Positions 42,983 through 51,515 of a stretch of DNA of 64,000 bases are shown here, one piece after another; position 1 is the first letter of the stretch, and each line of letters begins with the position of its first letter. The translations under genes were made by a program, and so were the position numbers. The stretch covers positions 8,672 through 72,671 of the forward strand of contig NZ_JBATUX010000022.1 in the NCBI RefSeq assembly GCF_049671445.1. Reading direction: 5' to 3'. The stretch is from Paenisporosarcina sp049671445 (GTDB lineage: Bacteria > Bacillota > Bacilli > Bacillales_A > Planococcaceae). The notes under the pieces were generated by a model. The model was not told the origin of the DNA. It did not search any database and worked only from the letters and a program-made list of their open reading frames with translations.

Positions 42983-44130
42983 TTCTTTTTCCCCCTTTGT
43001 AGCAAGGTTTTAGAAGACCCTTCAATTAACGTACCTTGGTCCCATACTTTTTGAACAGGCTTTGAAGGTAACTCTTTTGTCCATTTTTTATAATTTTTTT
43101 CATCTGTATATGTTAATAATGACAAGACTTCCCCATCAGCACCGGCGCGACCTGTTCGGCCTGAACGATGCAAATATGGTTCAATCATGTGTGGCACATC
43201 GACATGAATAACATGCGTCAAGCCTTCAATGTCTAGTCCACGAGCAGCAATATCCGTCGCAATTAAAATGCTTACTTCACCTTTACGGAAAGAGGCTAAA
43301 GCTTGCTTACGTTCTTCTTTTTTCATATCTGAATGTAAGGCGACAATTTTTGCATCACGGAATTTCAATTTCGATTCTTTCATTAGCAATTGATCTAAAT
43401 TGTTAACAAAAGCTAAGCCTCGTAAGCCATCCATATGCGCTAAACGTCGTAATAAATCGGTCTTGTCGCGCTCTTCTACTTTTACAAAGGAATGAACTAC
43501 CTTCCCTTGTGCAGGTAACTCTTCATGAGTCACATGAATGCGAATAGGATCTTTCATCAAGCGACTCGCTACTAGCTCGATTTCTTCAGTAATCGTTGCA
43601 GACACGACTACAATTTGTCGGTCATGATTAGATCCTTCGATAATTGCTTTTGCCACATTCCGATGTTCTCTAGCTAATAACTGATCGCCTTCATCTAATA
43701 CAATATGTCGTAAATCATGAAGCTTAAGTTTCTTAGCTTTCATTAATTCATGCAAGCGGCCTGGTGTCCCTACTACAATTGTTGGTTTTTTCTTTAGTTT
43801 CTCAAGTTGACGAGCCATATTGGCTCCTCCAATTAATTGAGCAACTGTTATATCGGTGCCAGCTGTCCATTCACGTAGCACTTCCACAATTTGCATCGAT
43901 AGCTCTTGTGAAGGAGCAACGATAATCGCTTGCGTTTTTGTTATTGAGCCGTCTACTTGATTGAGGATTGGTAAAACGTAGGCTAATGTTTTTCCTGATC
44001 CAGTAGGAGATTGTGCCACAACGTCTTTCCCATCAAGCATGTGTGGGATTAATTGAGTTTGTACAGGCATTTCATAACTGAATTTCCATTTATTTTGAAG
44101 TTCGGGTTTTAAGTTTTCGATAAATGACAT
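42979..44130 (-). CDS. DEAD-box RNA helicase (YfmL-like) with DEGD motif II
   Basis: 383 residues. Motif Q and I (AQSPTGSGKT), Ia (APSQELSMQ), Ib (GTPGRL), III (SAT), V (ATDIAARGLDIEG) and VI (HRSGRTGRAG) are intact. Motif II reads DEGD in place of DEAD. It has no C-terminal RNA-binding extension. Such short helicases help ribosome assembly in B. subtilis (YfmL). AAAGGTGG precedes the ATG at 44130; 30 extra codons upstream lack a ribosome site. Confidence 0.88.
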   Translation of the reverse strand: MSFIENLKPELQNKWKFSYEMPVQTQLIPHMLDGKDVVAQSPTGSGKTLAYVLPILNQVDGSITKTQAIIVAPSQELSMQIVEVLREWTAGTDITVAQLIGGANMARQLEKLKKKPTIVVGTPGRLHELMKAKKLKLHDLRHIVLDEGDQLLAREHRNVAKAIIEGSNHDRQIVVVSATITEEIELVASRLMKDPIRIHVTHEELPAQGKVVHSFVKVEERDKTDLLRRLAHMDGLRGLAFVNNLDQLLMKESKLKFRDAKIVALHSDMKKEERKQALASFRKGEVSILIATDIAARGLDIEGLTHVIHVDVPHMIEPYLHRSGRTGRAGADGEVLSLLTYTDEKNYKKWTKELPSKPVQKVWDQGTLIEGSSKTLLQRGKKK

Positions 44131-44223
44131 TGATATTCCACCTTTATATATACATGCACTTATTGTACCATAAATCGCTATTTTAAGCCTTTTTCTGCTA
44201 GGAAATGTAGTTATCTTCATAAT

Positions 44224-44252
44224 AAAAACTCTGCCCCCAATAGGGACAGAGT
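44224..44252 (-). terminator. Terminator of the racD-asl operon
   Basis: Stem AACTCTG with C-rich/G-rich extension and its complement, then TTTTTATT on the minus strand. Confidence 0.88.
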
Positions 44253-44256
44253 TCTG

Positions 44257-44961
44257 TTAATCCTTTAATTCATAGCCGCATGAAAGAATCGCACTTTCAG
44301 CTAAAACCATCAATGAGTCGATGTACATATCATCAAGGTTCAACTCTTTTTTTACAATTGATAATTCCGTGCACCCTAAAATAATTCGGTCGCAACCAAG
44401 CTCGTCAAACTTATTAATGATTTGTTGCCATTTTAAAAAGTCAACAGGCTGTCCAGCTTTTACATCATCATAAATTACAGACATGACCATTTCCTGTGTT
44501 TCTTCGTCTGGGACAATGGGTTTAACCCCTGCATCTTGGCAGGCCAGCTGATAAACAGAAGTAGTTAATGTCCCTGTTGTTGCCATGATACCGACTTTTT
44601 TCGCACCTATTTGTGCAGCTCTTTTTGCTGTTTCATTAATCATATGCAAAACCTGTAAGTCCGCAGCTCCCAACTGAATATCTTGATAAAAAGAGTGAGC
44701 AGTATTGCACGGAATAGCTAGTACTTCTGCACCTATCGATTTTAGCTTAACTGCATCTGAAATCATTACAGGAACTGGGTTGGCTTTTGAGCGATCTAAT
44801 ATATAGGTTGTGCGGTCAGGAATGCTTGTATTATTGGTAATCACCATATTGACATGTTGTTGATCCGTTTGAGCTTTCGTGCGTTTAACAATCATTTCAC
44901 CAAGCAACATCGTTGCAAGCGGACCTACCCCACCAATGATGCCTAAAACTTTCTTTTCCAT
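44257..44961 (-). CDS. racD: Aspartate racemase RacD
   Basis: Converts L-Asp to D-Asp without cofactor. 234 residues, with the two catalytic cysteines in PCNTAH (Cys85) and LGCTEL (Cys197) and the opening GIIGGVGPLAT. It begins three bases after the ATP-grasp ligase gene on the same strand. In enterococci and lactococci a racemase of this kind is paired with the D-aspartate ligase that builds the L-Lys-D-Asp/iAsn bridge; the same pairing here decides aspartate over glutamate. Confidence 0.88.
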   Translation of the reverse strand: MEKKVLGIIGGVGPLATMLLGEMIVKRTKAQTDQQHVNMVITNNTSIPDRTTYILDRSKANPVPVMISDAVKLKSIGAEVLAIPCNTAHSFYQDIQLGAADLQVLHMINETAKRAAQIGAKKVGIMATTGTLTTSVYQLACQDAGVKPIVPDEETQEMVMSVIYDDVKAGQPVDFLKWQQIINKFDELGCDRIILGCTELSIVKKELNLDDMYIDSLMVLAESAILSCGYELKD

Positions 44962-44964
44962 AAC

Positions 44965-46188
44965 TTATGACAAACCTTTATTATTAAAGTATTTTTTATA
45001 TTTGCGATAGTAATTTAAGTTATTCAACGTTAATTTCGCCCAACGTTTCGGATTGAAATCTTCTTTATAGAATAAGTGATTAGTTACTTTCCCTTCAGCA
45101 ATTAACTCTTTTGCTTGTTGTTTTAACTGTTCATTTTGAGCATATTTAAACAATACGCCTTTAGGAATAATCATCCAAAGATGCTTATCTTTTGCATATG
45201 TTAACATTTGAGGAATATTAAGCATATGATCATCAGCCACATATTTCATTAAGTTATGACCACTTGCTGTAACGTAGTAACTACTACGTCCATTTCTTAA
45301 GTTAATCTCAAATAATTTATACTCACCATCGCGTAAATCCAATTTCATATCAAAATTCGCGAAACCGTTATAACCGATATCTTCTAAGAAAACACGTACT
45401 TTATCAAGCAATGCTTCATCGAATGTATTAATGATTGCTGCATAGCTACCAATACCTTCTGGAGAATGCTCTTCTAAAATCGGGTTTCCTAATGACATGA
45501 GTTTAACTTTCCCATCTTTCCCTACATACGCATTTAACACTCGCATATAAGAGTCGTCGCCTGGAATAAATTCTTGAATCGTTAAGTTGTCTTTGTAAGA
45601 TGATTTATATATAGCTTCGATGATCGCATTTTTTTCTGCTTCATCATGCGCTACAAATACTTTTTTCTTCCCTGGGAACGAACAATTCCAGTATGCTACT
45701 GAATTTGATGCTTTTATGATGATTGGATACATAAAATCTATCGTAAAAGAGTCTTTTGTTTCAAAAGTACAGAGAGATGTTTTTGGATATGCAAAACCGT
45801 ATTGCTCACAAATATTATAGAAATTCTCTTTTAGGACAATGCGATCCATTAATTTTTCATCAATGTATGGTACAGCAAAATGTTTTGATAATTGGTCTTT
45901 ATTTTTGATAATTAATTTTGCGTAATCGTCTCCGCAGGCTAAAAGCAATAACTTTTTATCTGCATGTTCACTCGCCACTTTTATAAGCGCTGGAACGAAG
46001 ACATCTTGTTCGTTTAAATGAGGGATAACTTGAAAATCCAAAATTTTGCTATCTTGGGTTGCTGATAAATTCATACGCCCTAAAACAAGCGGCTTTAATC
46101 CGTAAGCTTCATGAAAAGCTCTTGCCATTCCGTATGCATTCATATCAGAACCAAGCAATATAGGTAAAAACGAATGATTAATTGTCAT
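44965..46188 (-). CDS. ATP-grasp D-aspartate ligase (cross-bridge), Asl-like
   Basis: 407 residues. ATP-grasp fold: IIIKASNS holds the ATP lysine, LTIQEFIPGDD the hinge, and GFANFDMKLD...LFEINLRNGRSSYYVT the metal-binding Glu/Asn. This matches the carboxylate-amine ligase group that includes E. faecium D-aspartate ligase, which adds D-Asp through its beta-carboxyl to the Lys of UDP-MurNAc-pentapeptide. The adjacent racD supplies D-Asp. ATG at 46188; an ATG ten codons upstream has no ribosome site. Function inferred from family and pairing. Confidence 0.8.
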   Translation of the reverse strand: MTINHSFLPILLGSDMNAYGMARAFHEAYGLKPLVLGRMNLSATQDSKILDFQVIPHLNEQDVFVPALIKVASEHADKKLLLLACGDDYAKLIIKNKDQLSKHFAVPYIDEKLMDRIVLKENFYNICEQYGFAYPKTSLCTFETKDSFTIDFMYPIIIKASNSVAYWNCSFPGKKKVFVAHDEAEKNAIIEAIYKSSYKDNLTIQEFIPGDDSYMRVLNAYVGKDGKVKLMSLGNPILEEHSPEGIGSYAAIINTFDEALLDKVRVFLEDIGYNGFANFDMKLDLRDGEYKLFEINLRNGRSSYYVTASGHNLMKYVADDHMLNIPQMLTYAKDKHLWMIIPKGVLFKYAQNEQLKQQAKELIAEGKVTNHLFYKEDFNPKRWAKLTLNNLNYYRKYKKYFNNKGLS

Positions 46189-46347
46189 TGTGATATCAAC
46201 TCTCTTTTCCAAAAACATAATGTGTATTTTTATTTTAATGAGAATAACAAACTTCTACGTATATTTACACTGATAGTAGAAATATATATTTAAAACAGCT
46301 TTTATTTATATTTCCGCTTACTTCTTTAGGAACGGATTACTAAATGA

Positions 46348-46377
46348 GTCATTTGAATGACCTAAGGTGAAATTATA
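46348..46377 (-). promoter_or_regulatory. Promoter and palindromic operator candidate of asl-racD
   Basis: A consensus TATAAT lies at 46377-46372 on the minus strand, with a weak -35. A perfect palindrome GTCATT-TG-AATGAC (46348-46361) covers the first transcribed bases. The untranslated leader would be about 175 bases and AT-rich, with a small hairpin (TTCTAC/GTAGAA). The rest of this 300-base gap holds nothing else recognised. Confidence 0.5.
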
Positions 46378-46442
46378 TCATTCTTGGACCAAAAGTTTAA
46401 GAGGACTTTGAATCTGTTTTGAATCTACTCAATTGGTACACT

Positions 46443-46484
46443 TAAAAAAAGAGCCAGAATAACAGGACTACTCCTGCCATTCTG
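46443..46484 (-). terminator. Terminator of the FbpA-like gene
   Basis: Stem CAGAAT-GGCAGGA with its near-complement and a T-run of seven on the minus strand, right after the stop codon. Confidence 0.88.
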
Positions 46485-46492
46485 ACGCATCG

Positions 46493-46645
46493 TTACTTGG
46501 CTTTTTCCATATGTTCTTTGATTAATTCATATAATGATAGTTCATATAATTGTTTTCCTTCAACTTTAAAAACACCTTGTTCTACTAATTCATCAATCAC
46601 ATTCATTTTTTTTCCATCCATTTTTGTTTCTACTAGTGGGATCAT
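46493..46645 (-). CDS. Small FbpA-family protein
   Basis: 50 residues. The segment IDELVEQGVFKVEGKQLYEL and the following SLYELIKE match the Fur-regulated basic protein A (FbpA) family, which in B. subtilis has a role in iron-sparing. AAGGAG precedes the ATG by nine bases and a terminator follows. It lies 38 bases after the VanZ gene and may share its transcript. No Fur box was found nearby, so iron control is not supported by sequence. Confidence 0.68.
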   Translation of the reverse strand: MIPLVETKMDGKKMNVIDELVEQGVFKVEGKQLYELSLYELIKEHMEKAK

Positions 46646-46683
46646 GTTGATTAACTCCTTAAAATTTATCATTCACACAATGT

Positions 46684-47268
46684 TTACCCAGCTTGTTTCT
46701 TGTTAAAACTTTTCTTAAAATTCTTTGGGAATTTTTTATATAGCACATACCCGACATATGTCCCTAGTGTGTTAAGCCACAAGTCATCCACATCACTACT
46801 GCGCATTTGCGGTAACTGTAAGAGTTCAATACAGAGTGATAAAAGAAAACCTATTCCAACAGTTCGCCAACCACGATCAAACTTTTTCCATAACAAAGGT
46901 ACTAGAAAGCCAATAGGAATAAACATCACAATATTACCAACGAAATTAATAAAAAAAGGTTGCCACAAATCCAAGAATCTAATGGCATTATAAGTTTCAA
47001 TTAATACCCGAAATGGCTCAAGATTAATGGCCTGGTGATCTCCATTCGTAAGCTCTATTGCTCCTTGTTGAACACTAACAGCAGGCAATACTGTTTGTGA
47101 TAACAATCCTGTGAGAAACATAAAAAACATGATTATGGCTAATTCGCGAAGAACTCTCGTTTTCTTTTTAGCTTTAATTATATGAACAATACGAACAACT
47201 ATTATAATAGGCAAAATTAATACCATATATAGTCCCATATCTTGTATATATCGAAGAATCAAATCCAT
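46684..47268 (-). CDS. VanZ family membrane protein
   Basis: 194 residues with five hydrophobic segments; the core NFVGNIVMFIPIGFLVPLLW, then LLSLCIELLQLPQMRSSDVDDLWLNTLGTYVGY, is the VanZ-like signature. VanZ proteins give low-level teicoplanin or lipopeptide tolerance in some hosts; most chromosomal members have no known task. TTAGGGTGTCTT precedes the ATG. Confidence 0.87.
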   Translation of the reverse strand: MDLILRYIQDMGLYMVLILPIIIVVRIVHIIKAKKKTRVLRELAIIMFFMFLTGLLSQTVLPAVSVQQGAIELTNGDHQAINLEPFRVLIETYNAIRFLDLWQPFFINFVGNIVMFIPIGFLVPLLWKKFDRGWRTVGIGFLLSLCIELLQLPQMRSSDVDDLWLNTLGTYVGYVLYKKFPKNFKKSFNKKQAG

Positions 47269-47502
47269 AAGACACCCTAACTTTCATGTAATATCCTTAT
47301 TCTATTCCCTATTCATTTATATTTATAACTTATTTTATAACTAACCCAATCTTTGCGTATTCATGTTCAAAAAAATGGATATTCTGATATTAGACAAGTC
47401 TTACCATAAAGAAATTCAGGCTATCTATTCTATAATAAAGGTACTGCTACAAGCTGAGAAAAAGATGCGCTGCATATTGGAGACCGAAAGGAGTGGCATC
47501 AC

Positions 47503-48645
47503 ATGCGTTACCTTAGTTCAATACTTACTTTACTTTTTCTAGCTTATTTAACAAGCCCACTCTGGGAAAAGCCGGCTAGTCATTATGTTGACGTTTCTTT
47601 TTTGGAGACGATTGACGCTCAAGTAATAAAAGGCTATGAATTCTTGAAAGACCAACCATACATTGACAATACAATTGAAGATCTTTCCCGTTCAATTACA
47701 ACTTTACCGGAAAAGCTGACCTTGGAAGAAAATGAAACTAGTTATGCCCCTGTTACTCAAGTTGAGAAACCTACTTTAGCGACCCCAACTGACGGATTGT
47801 TTTCGGTGCATAATATCCAGATTGGGGACAAAATGGATAGCGTCACACAAGAACTTGGGAAAGCAAAAAGAATTACAACAAATGAATATGGGTCACAGTG
47901 GCACACATTTCATAAAGACTTTCAAAACTTTATGATGGTTTCATTTGATGATTCTTCTCGAGTTAATGGTTTATTTACCAATAACGATTTAATCGCTTCT
48001 TCCTTTGGAGTTCAGTTAAACAGTCCAAAATCCGTTGTTCAAAAAGCATTAGGGAAACCGATTAAACAAATCCAAAAAGGAAATATCAATTACATTTTGA
48101 ATGATGATGGTGAGATGGATACATTCTTAATTGAAAATGTATATGTAACTATATTTTATGACGTTCATGAAAATGATACAGTAACTGCCATTCAAATCAT
48201 TTCTGATGGCCTAGAAAAACAAAAACCTGCCTTATATGGCAACACAAGCGAGGATTTAAGAGAGGGCTTCGAGTTCCAATTATTTGACTTAACGAATGCT
48301 GCGCGTGTCCATCACAAAATTCCTCCTGTAACATGGGAATCAACAATACGAGGAACAGCCTACAAACATAGTCTAGATATGGCGGATAAAAATTATTTTA
48401 GTCACACTAATTTAGCTGGAAAATCTCCTTTTGATCGCATGACTATGGATGATATTAACTATTCAGTAGCTGGGGAAAACTTAGCCTACGGTCAGTCTAG
48501 TAGCATTTTTGCACATGAGGGATTAATGAATTCTATCGGTCATCGGAAAAATTTATTGAAACGAGACTTTACATTTTTGGGTGTAGGTGTCGCCTTTAAC
48601 GATGAAAACCAACCATATTATACCGAGAATTTTTTCACCCCATAA
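47503..48645 (+). CDS. CAP-domain protein with N-terminal CAP-associated domain (YlbC-like)
   Basis: 380 residues. N-terminal signal or anchor (about 4-18), a CAP-associated domain (about 105-250; IQIGDKMDSVTQELGKAKR), and a CAP/SCP domain at the C terminus (FDLTNAARVHHKIPPVTWE, HSLDMADKNYFSHTN, AGENLAYG, GHRKNLL) with the conserved His/Glu set. Extracellular; the order equals that of B. subtilis YlbC. Role unknown, perhaps in the wall. GAAAGGAGTGGCATCAC precedes the ATG. Confidence 0.87.
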   Translation: MRYLSSILTLLFLAYLTSPLWEKPASHYVDVSFLETIDAQVIKGYEFLKDQPYIDNTIEDLSRSITTLPEKLTLEENETSYAPVTQVEKPTLATPTDGLFSVHNIQIGDKMDSVTQELGKAKRITTNEYGSQWHTFHKDFQNFMMVSFDDSSRVNGLFTNNDLIASSFGVQLNSPKSVVQKALGKPIKQIQKGNINYILNDDGEMDTFLIENVYVTIFYDVHENDTVTAIQIISDGLEKQKPALYGNTSEDLREGFEFQLFDLTNAARVHHKIPPVTWESTIRGTAYKHSLDMADKNYFSHTNLAGKSPFDRMTMDDINYSVAGENLAYGQSSSIFAHEGLMNSIGHRKNLLKRDFTFLGVGVAFNDENQPYYTENFFTP

Positions 48646-48660
48646 ATGTTGTTCGATAAG

Positions 48661-48697
48661 AAAAAGGCAGTTCCCTTAAAAATGGAACTGCCTTTTT
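48661..48697. terminator. Bidirectional terminator between CAP and kinase genes
   Basis: A 14-bp stem AAAAAGGCAGTTCC/GGAACTGCCTTTTT with a nine-base loop. Confidence 0.93.
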
Positions 48698-48700
48698 CTA

Positions 48701-49996
48701 TTAATCGACTGTAGAATTGTTAGAAACTTGATTTGATAGATTTAATTCATTTTGGGAAAACAATTGAAAAGTAAAGGCAAACTCCGTACCAACTCCGACC
48801 TTACTTTTAACGTTAACTGTTCCGTTCATCGCTCTTACAATGCTATGCGCAACCATTACACCGAGACCCGTTCCATTGTCTCCTTTTGTTGAATAATAGG
48901 GTTCACCTAATCGTTCTATTTGTTCTTTCGTCATTCCAACACCGGTATCTTGAACCTTAATGATTACTTGAGAAGAATTTGATAGCGTCGATATCGATAA
49001 TTGCCCACCATTTGGCATCGACTCAATCGCATTTTTAAGAACATTTACAAAACATTGATGAAATTTTTGACAGTCCCCTTCTATTAAATTTTGAGAAGAA
49101 TAATTACTAATCACTTTTACCGAGTTTTTGTTCGCTGACGGTTGGAGTAATTTAATGATTTTGTTAAGTTGTTCTTGAATCTCAAACACTTCTATAGATT
49201 CCAGCGTAGGCTTGGAAAATGTTAAATAATCTTGAATCACTTTCTCGGCTGATTGTAACTCTTCTTTCATAATTGATAGGTATTGGTTCCTCTTCTCAAC
49301 ATTCAGTAAATCGTCTTCTAGAAGTTGAAGAAAACCCATTGCTGATGTTAATGGATTTCTAATTTCATGAGAAATAGCTGCACCCATTTGTTCAACGGCA
49401 TCCAATTTCTCAGCCTTAACCAATCGTTGACGTAAAAGTATATTTTTTTCAATTACTTCCATGATATAAGAAATCATTGCAACGCCCAGAGGAGGTATCA
49501 AGATATAGGCAAACCACACATCAAGAGTATGATTGGGGGGGGCTAGAATTTCAAGTCCAACTACCATTAACACACTAACCATCCATGTGACACCAACCGA
49601 AAAAAGTATTCGATACTTCGATGTAAGTTTTAAAAACCAAGGAGACATGTACCATAATAAAAAACCAAATATTCCATAAAATCCGACTCCTAAATAAAAA
49701 CCTAAATCAATTCCATGAAATCCCCGAATGATAATGATTACTAGAGCTAAAATCGGACTCAACCCCATATATAGGCCACCGATCATAAATGGAACAATCC
49801 TCAAATCCAAAAGCATTTCTTCATTTAATCGATATGAGAATATAAAACAGAGTATCAACGAAATAACAAAATAAAATTTAGCCGTTTCTTTGTTTAAACG
49901 CTTACCACCAGATGTCTCTGCCCACATTAAACAAAAAAACAGTAAAACGATTAATAATGCAAGATTAAATAAGAAATGCACAGTTAATGATTGCAC
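48701..49996 (-). CDS. Membrane sensor histidine kinase (KinB-like)
   Basis: 431 residues. The first about 180 form a five- or six-helix LytS-type 5TMR module with the DLRIVPFMIGGLYMG motif. HisKA follows with His210 in AAISHEIRNPLTSAMGFLQLL, then HATPase_c with N box NVLKNAIES, DTGVGM and GTGLGVMVAHSI. The build equals the sporulation kinase KinB, whose phosphate goes to Spo0F. No response regulator is adjacent, as expected for orphan sporulation kinases. Assignment to sporulation is inference. Confidence 0.85.
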   Translation of the reverse strand: MQSLTVHFLFNLALLIVLLFFCLMWAETSGGKRLNKETAKFYFVISLILCFIFSYRLNEEMLLDLRIVPFMIGGLYMGLSPILALVIIIIRGFHGIDLGFYLGVGFYGIFGFLLWYMSPWFLKLTSKYRILFSVGVTWMVSVLMVVGLEILAPPNHTLDVWFAYILIPPLGVAMISYIMEVIEKNILLRQRLVKAEKLDAVEQMGAAISHEIRNPLTSAMGFLQLLEDDLLNVEKRNQYLSIMKEELQSAEKVIQDYLTFSKPTLESIEVFEIQEQLNKIIKLLQPSANKNSVKVISNYSSQNLIEGDCQKFHQCFVNVLKNAIESMPNGGQLSISTLSNSSQVIIKVQDTGVGMTKEQIERLGEPYYSTKGDNGTGLGVMVAHSIVRAMNGTVNVKSKVGVGTEFAFTFQLFSQNELNLSNQVSNNSTVD

Positions 49997-50138
49997 GTAG
50001 ATACCTCTTCCCTCTATGTATAGGTAAATATTAACTGTAGTATCACATTTTCACAATCATTATTTTATATTTTTGTTGATTATTCACCATTTTCAGACTT
50101 CTCCATACTTGTTAACATATTGAATTTGAATCAAAATT

Positions 50139-50178
50139 AAAAACTGCCATAAAAAGATAAAATCTTTCTAGGCAGTTT
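50139..50178 (-). terminator. Terminator of the diguanylate cyclase gene
   Basis: Outer arms AAACTGCC/GGCAGTTT and inner AAAGAT/ATCTTT, with TTTTT on the minus strand. Confidence 0.88.
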
Positions 50179-50207
50179 AAGATAACAAATATTATATTCC
50201 CTGTTAC

Positions 50208-51320
50208 TTAAGCAAGTACTCCTTGAATTATTCCCTCATTATTTGCCACTACAACTTGGTTTCTGCCATTTTCTTTTGCTGCATATAGTGCTTCATCGGC
50301 CCTTACAAGTAGTTGTTTAACATGAATATCTGGGGATGTAGCAACACCGGCAGATAAAGTGATAGATATATTTAAATCATCCACCACAATTGGATGTGTT
50401 TCTGTTGTATATCGGATTCTTTCTATTACTCGCTGCACATTTTCTTTGTCACAAAAAGGAAGAATTACAACAAACTCTTCGCCACCATAACGTGAAATAA
50501 TATCAACACTTCTCAAGTTATTAGAAATAATTTGACTTACTTTTTGTAAAACCACATCACCAACAATATGTCCATATTCATCATTCACTTTTTTAAAGTG
50601 ATCAATATCAATAAAGGCAAGTGACAGTGGAAGAACACCCTTTTTTTTAGATGTATACAACTCATAATAATGCTTAAATGCACGTCTATTATATAGTTGT
50701 GTTAAGGGGTCTTTTCTTGCTGAATTTAACAAGTTCGTTTTGTAAACATACTCATCACTTAAATCCTTGACCATCCACAAAAGAAAGAAACTTAAAATAA
50801 TATTAATTGGTAAAGAGGATGGCACAATAACACTTAAATAGTCAGCAATTGGAATCACGCCGAGAAAACCAATGGATAAACTATTAACGCTATTCATAAC
50901 CAACACAACCACAAGCATTTTTGTGTATACATGCCATTTTTTTGAAATCCAATAAACCATCATTCCGATTATTGAAAGAATGATTACTGTAATAAATCCT
51001 GCAATTGCTGCTTCGCTGATTCCGAATGTAAATCGAGCCAAGCCTATACCAATGCCTATCATAAGTATGTAAAGAGGGTTTCGTGTATACATTGCTGCAA
51101 TAATTATAGGAATAAATCGCAAATCAAATATTACTGAGTCACTTAGATGAATTCCGAAGAACATCGAGCACCAACCACCTAATATTGCAATCAAAATAAG
51201 CGAAAACTCAATGAAATTTTTACTTGAATTCACTAAAAACTGTTTATATAAAAACCCTGATAAATAAATAATGGTGATTAATACTGAAAAGTTAACCAAA
51301 TATTCCTTAATATACAACAT
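50208..51320 (-). CDS. Membrane diguanylate cyclase (GGDEF)
   Basis: Makes c-di-GMP from two GTP. 370 residues: a 5TMR_LYT-type membrane sensor (about 10-180, DLRFIPIIIAAMYTR), then a GGDEF domain opening RKDPLTQLYNRRAF and with active-site GGEEF. The inhibitory site RSVD lies five residues before GGEEF, so product feedback should work. It shares its sensor type with the neighbouring kinase but terminators separate the two genes. Confidence 0.9.
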   Translation of the reverse strand: MLYIKEYLVNFSVLITIIYLSGFLYKQFLVNSSKNFIEFSLILIAILGGWCSMFFGIHLSDSVIFDLRFIPIIIAAMYTRNPLYILMIGIGIGLARFTFGISEAAIAGFITVIILSIIGMMVYWISKKWHVYTKMLVVVLVMNSVNSLSIGFLGVIPIADYLSVIVPSSLPINIILSFFLLWMVKDLSDEYVYKTNLLNSARKDPLTQLYNRRAFKHYYELYTSKKKGVLPLSLAFIDIDHFKKVNDEYGHIVGDVVLQKVSQIISNNLRSVDIISRYGGEEFVVILPFCDKENVQRVIERIRYTTETHPIVVDDLNISITLSAGVATSPDIHVKQLLVRADEALYAAKENGRNQVVVANNEGIIQGVLA

Positions 51321-51515
51321 GTCTACTGCCCCCTTCTTGTTTCTATACTTAACATGCCCCTTGGAAAGATCTTGAAGATTTATTTTTATAAGACAAATTT
51401 ATCATAAATTTTAGTAATGTGAATTTTTAATAGGCAAGCCAATATTTCTATACCCAAGGAATAAAAAATTAACACAATTTTCAACATTATAATTTTCTTA
51501 ATATGAGGTTTCGGA

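Noticed and set aside
46645..46683. Fur box ahead of the FbpA-like gene
   Set aside because: Only a partial AATGATAA is present, without the dyad.
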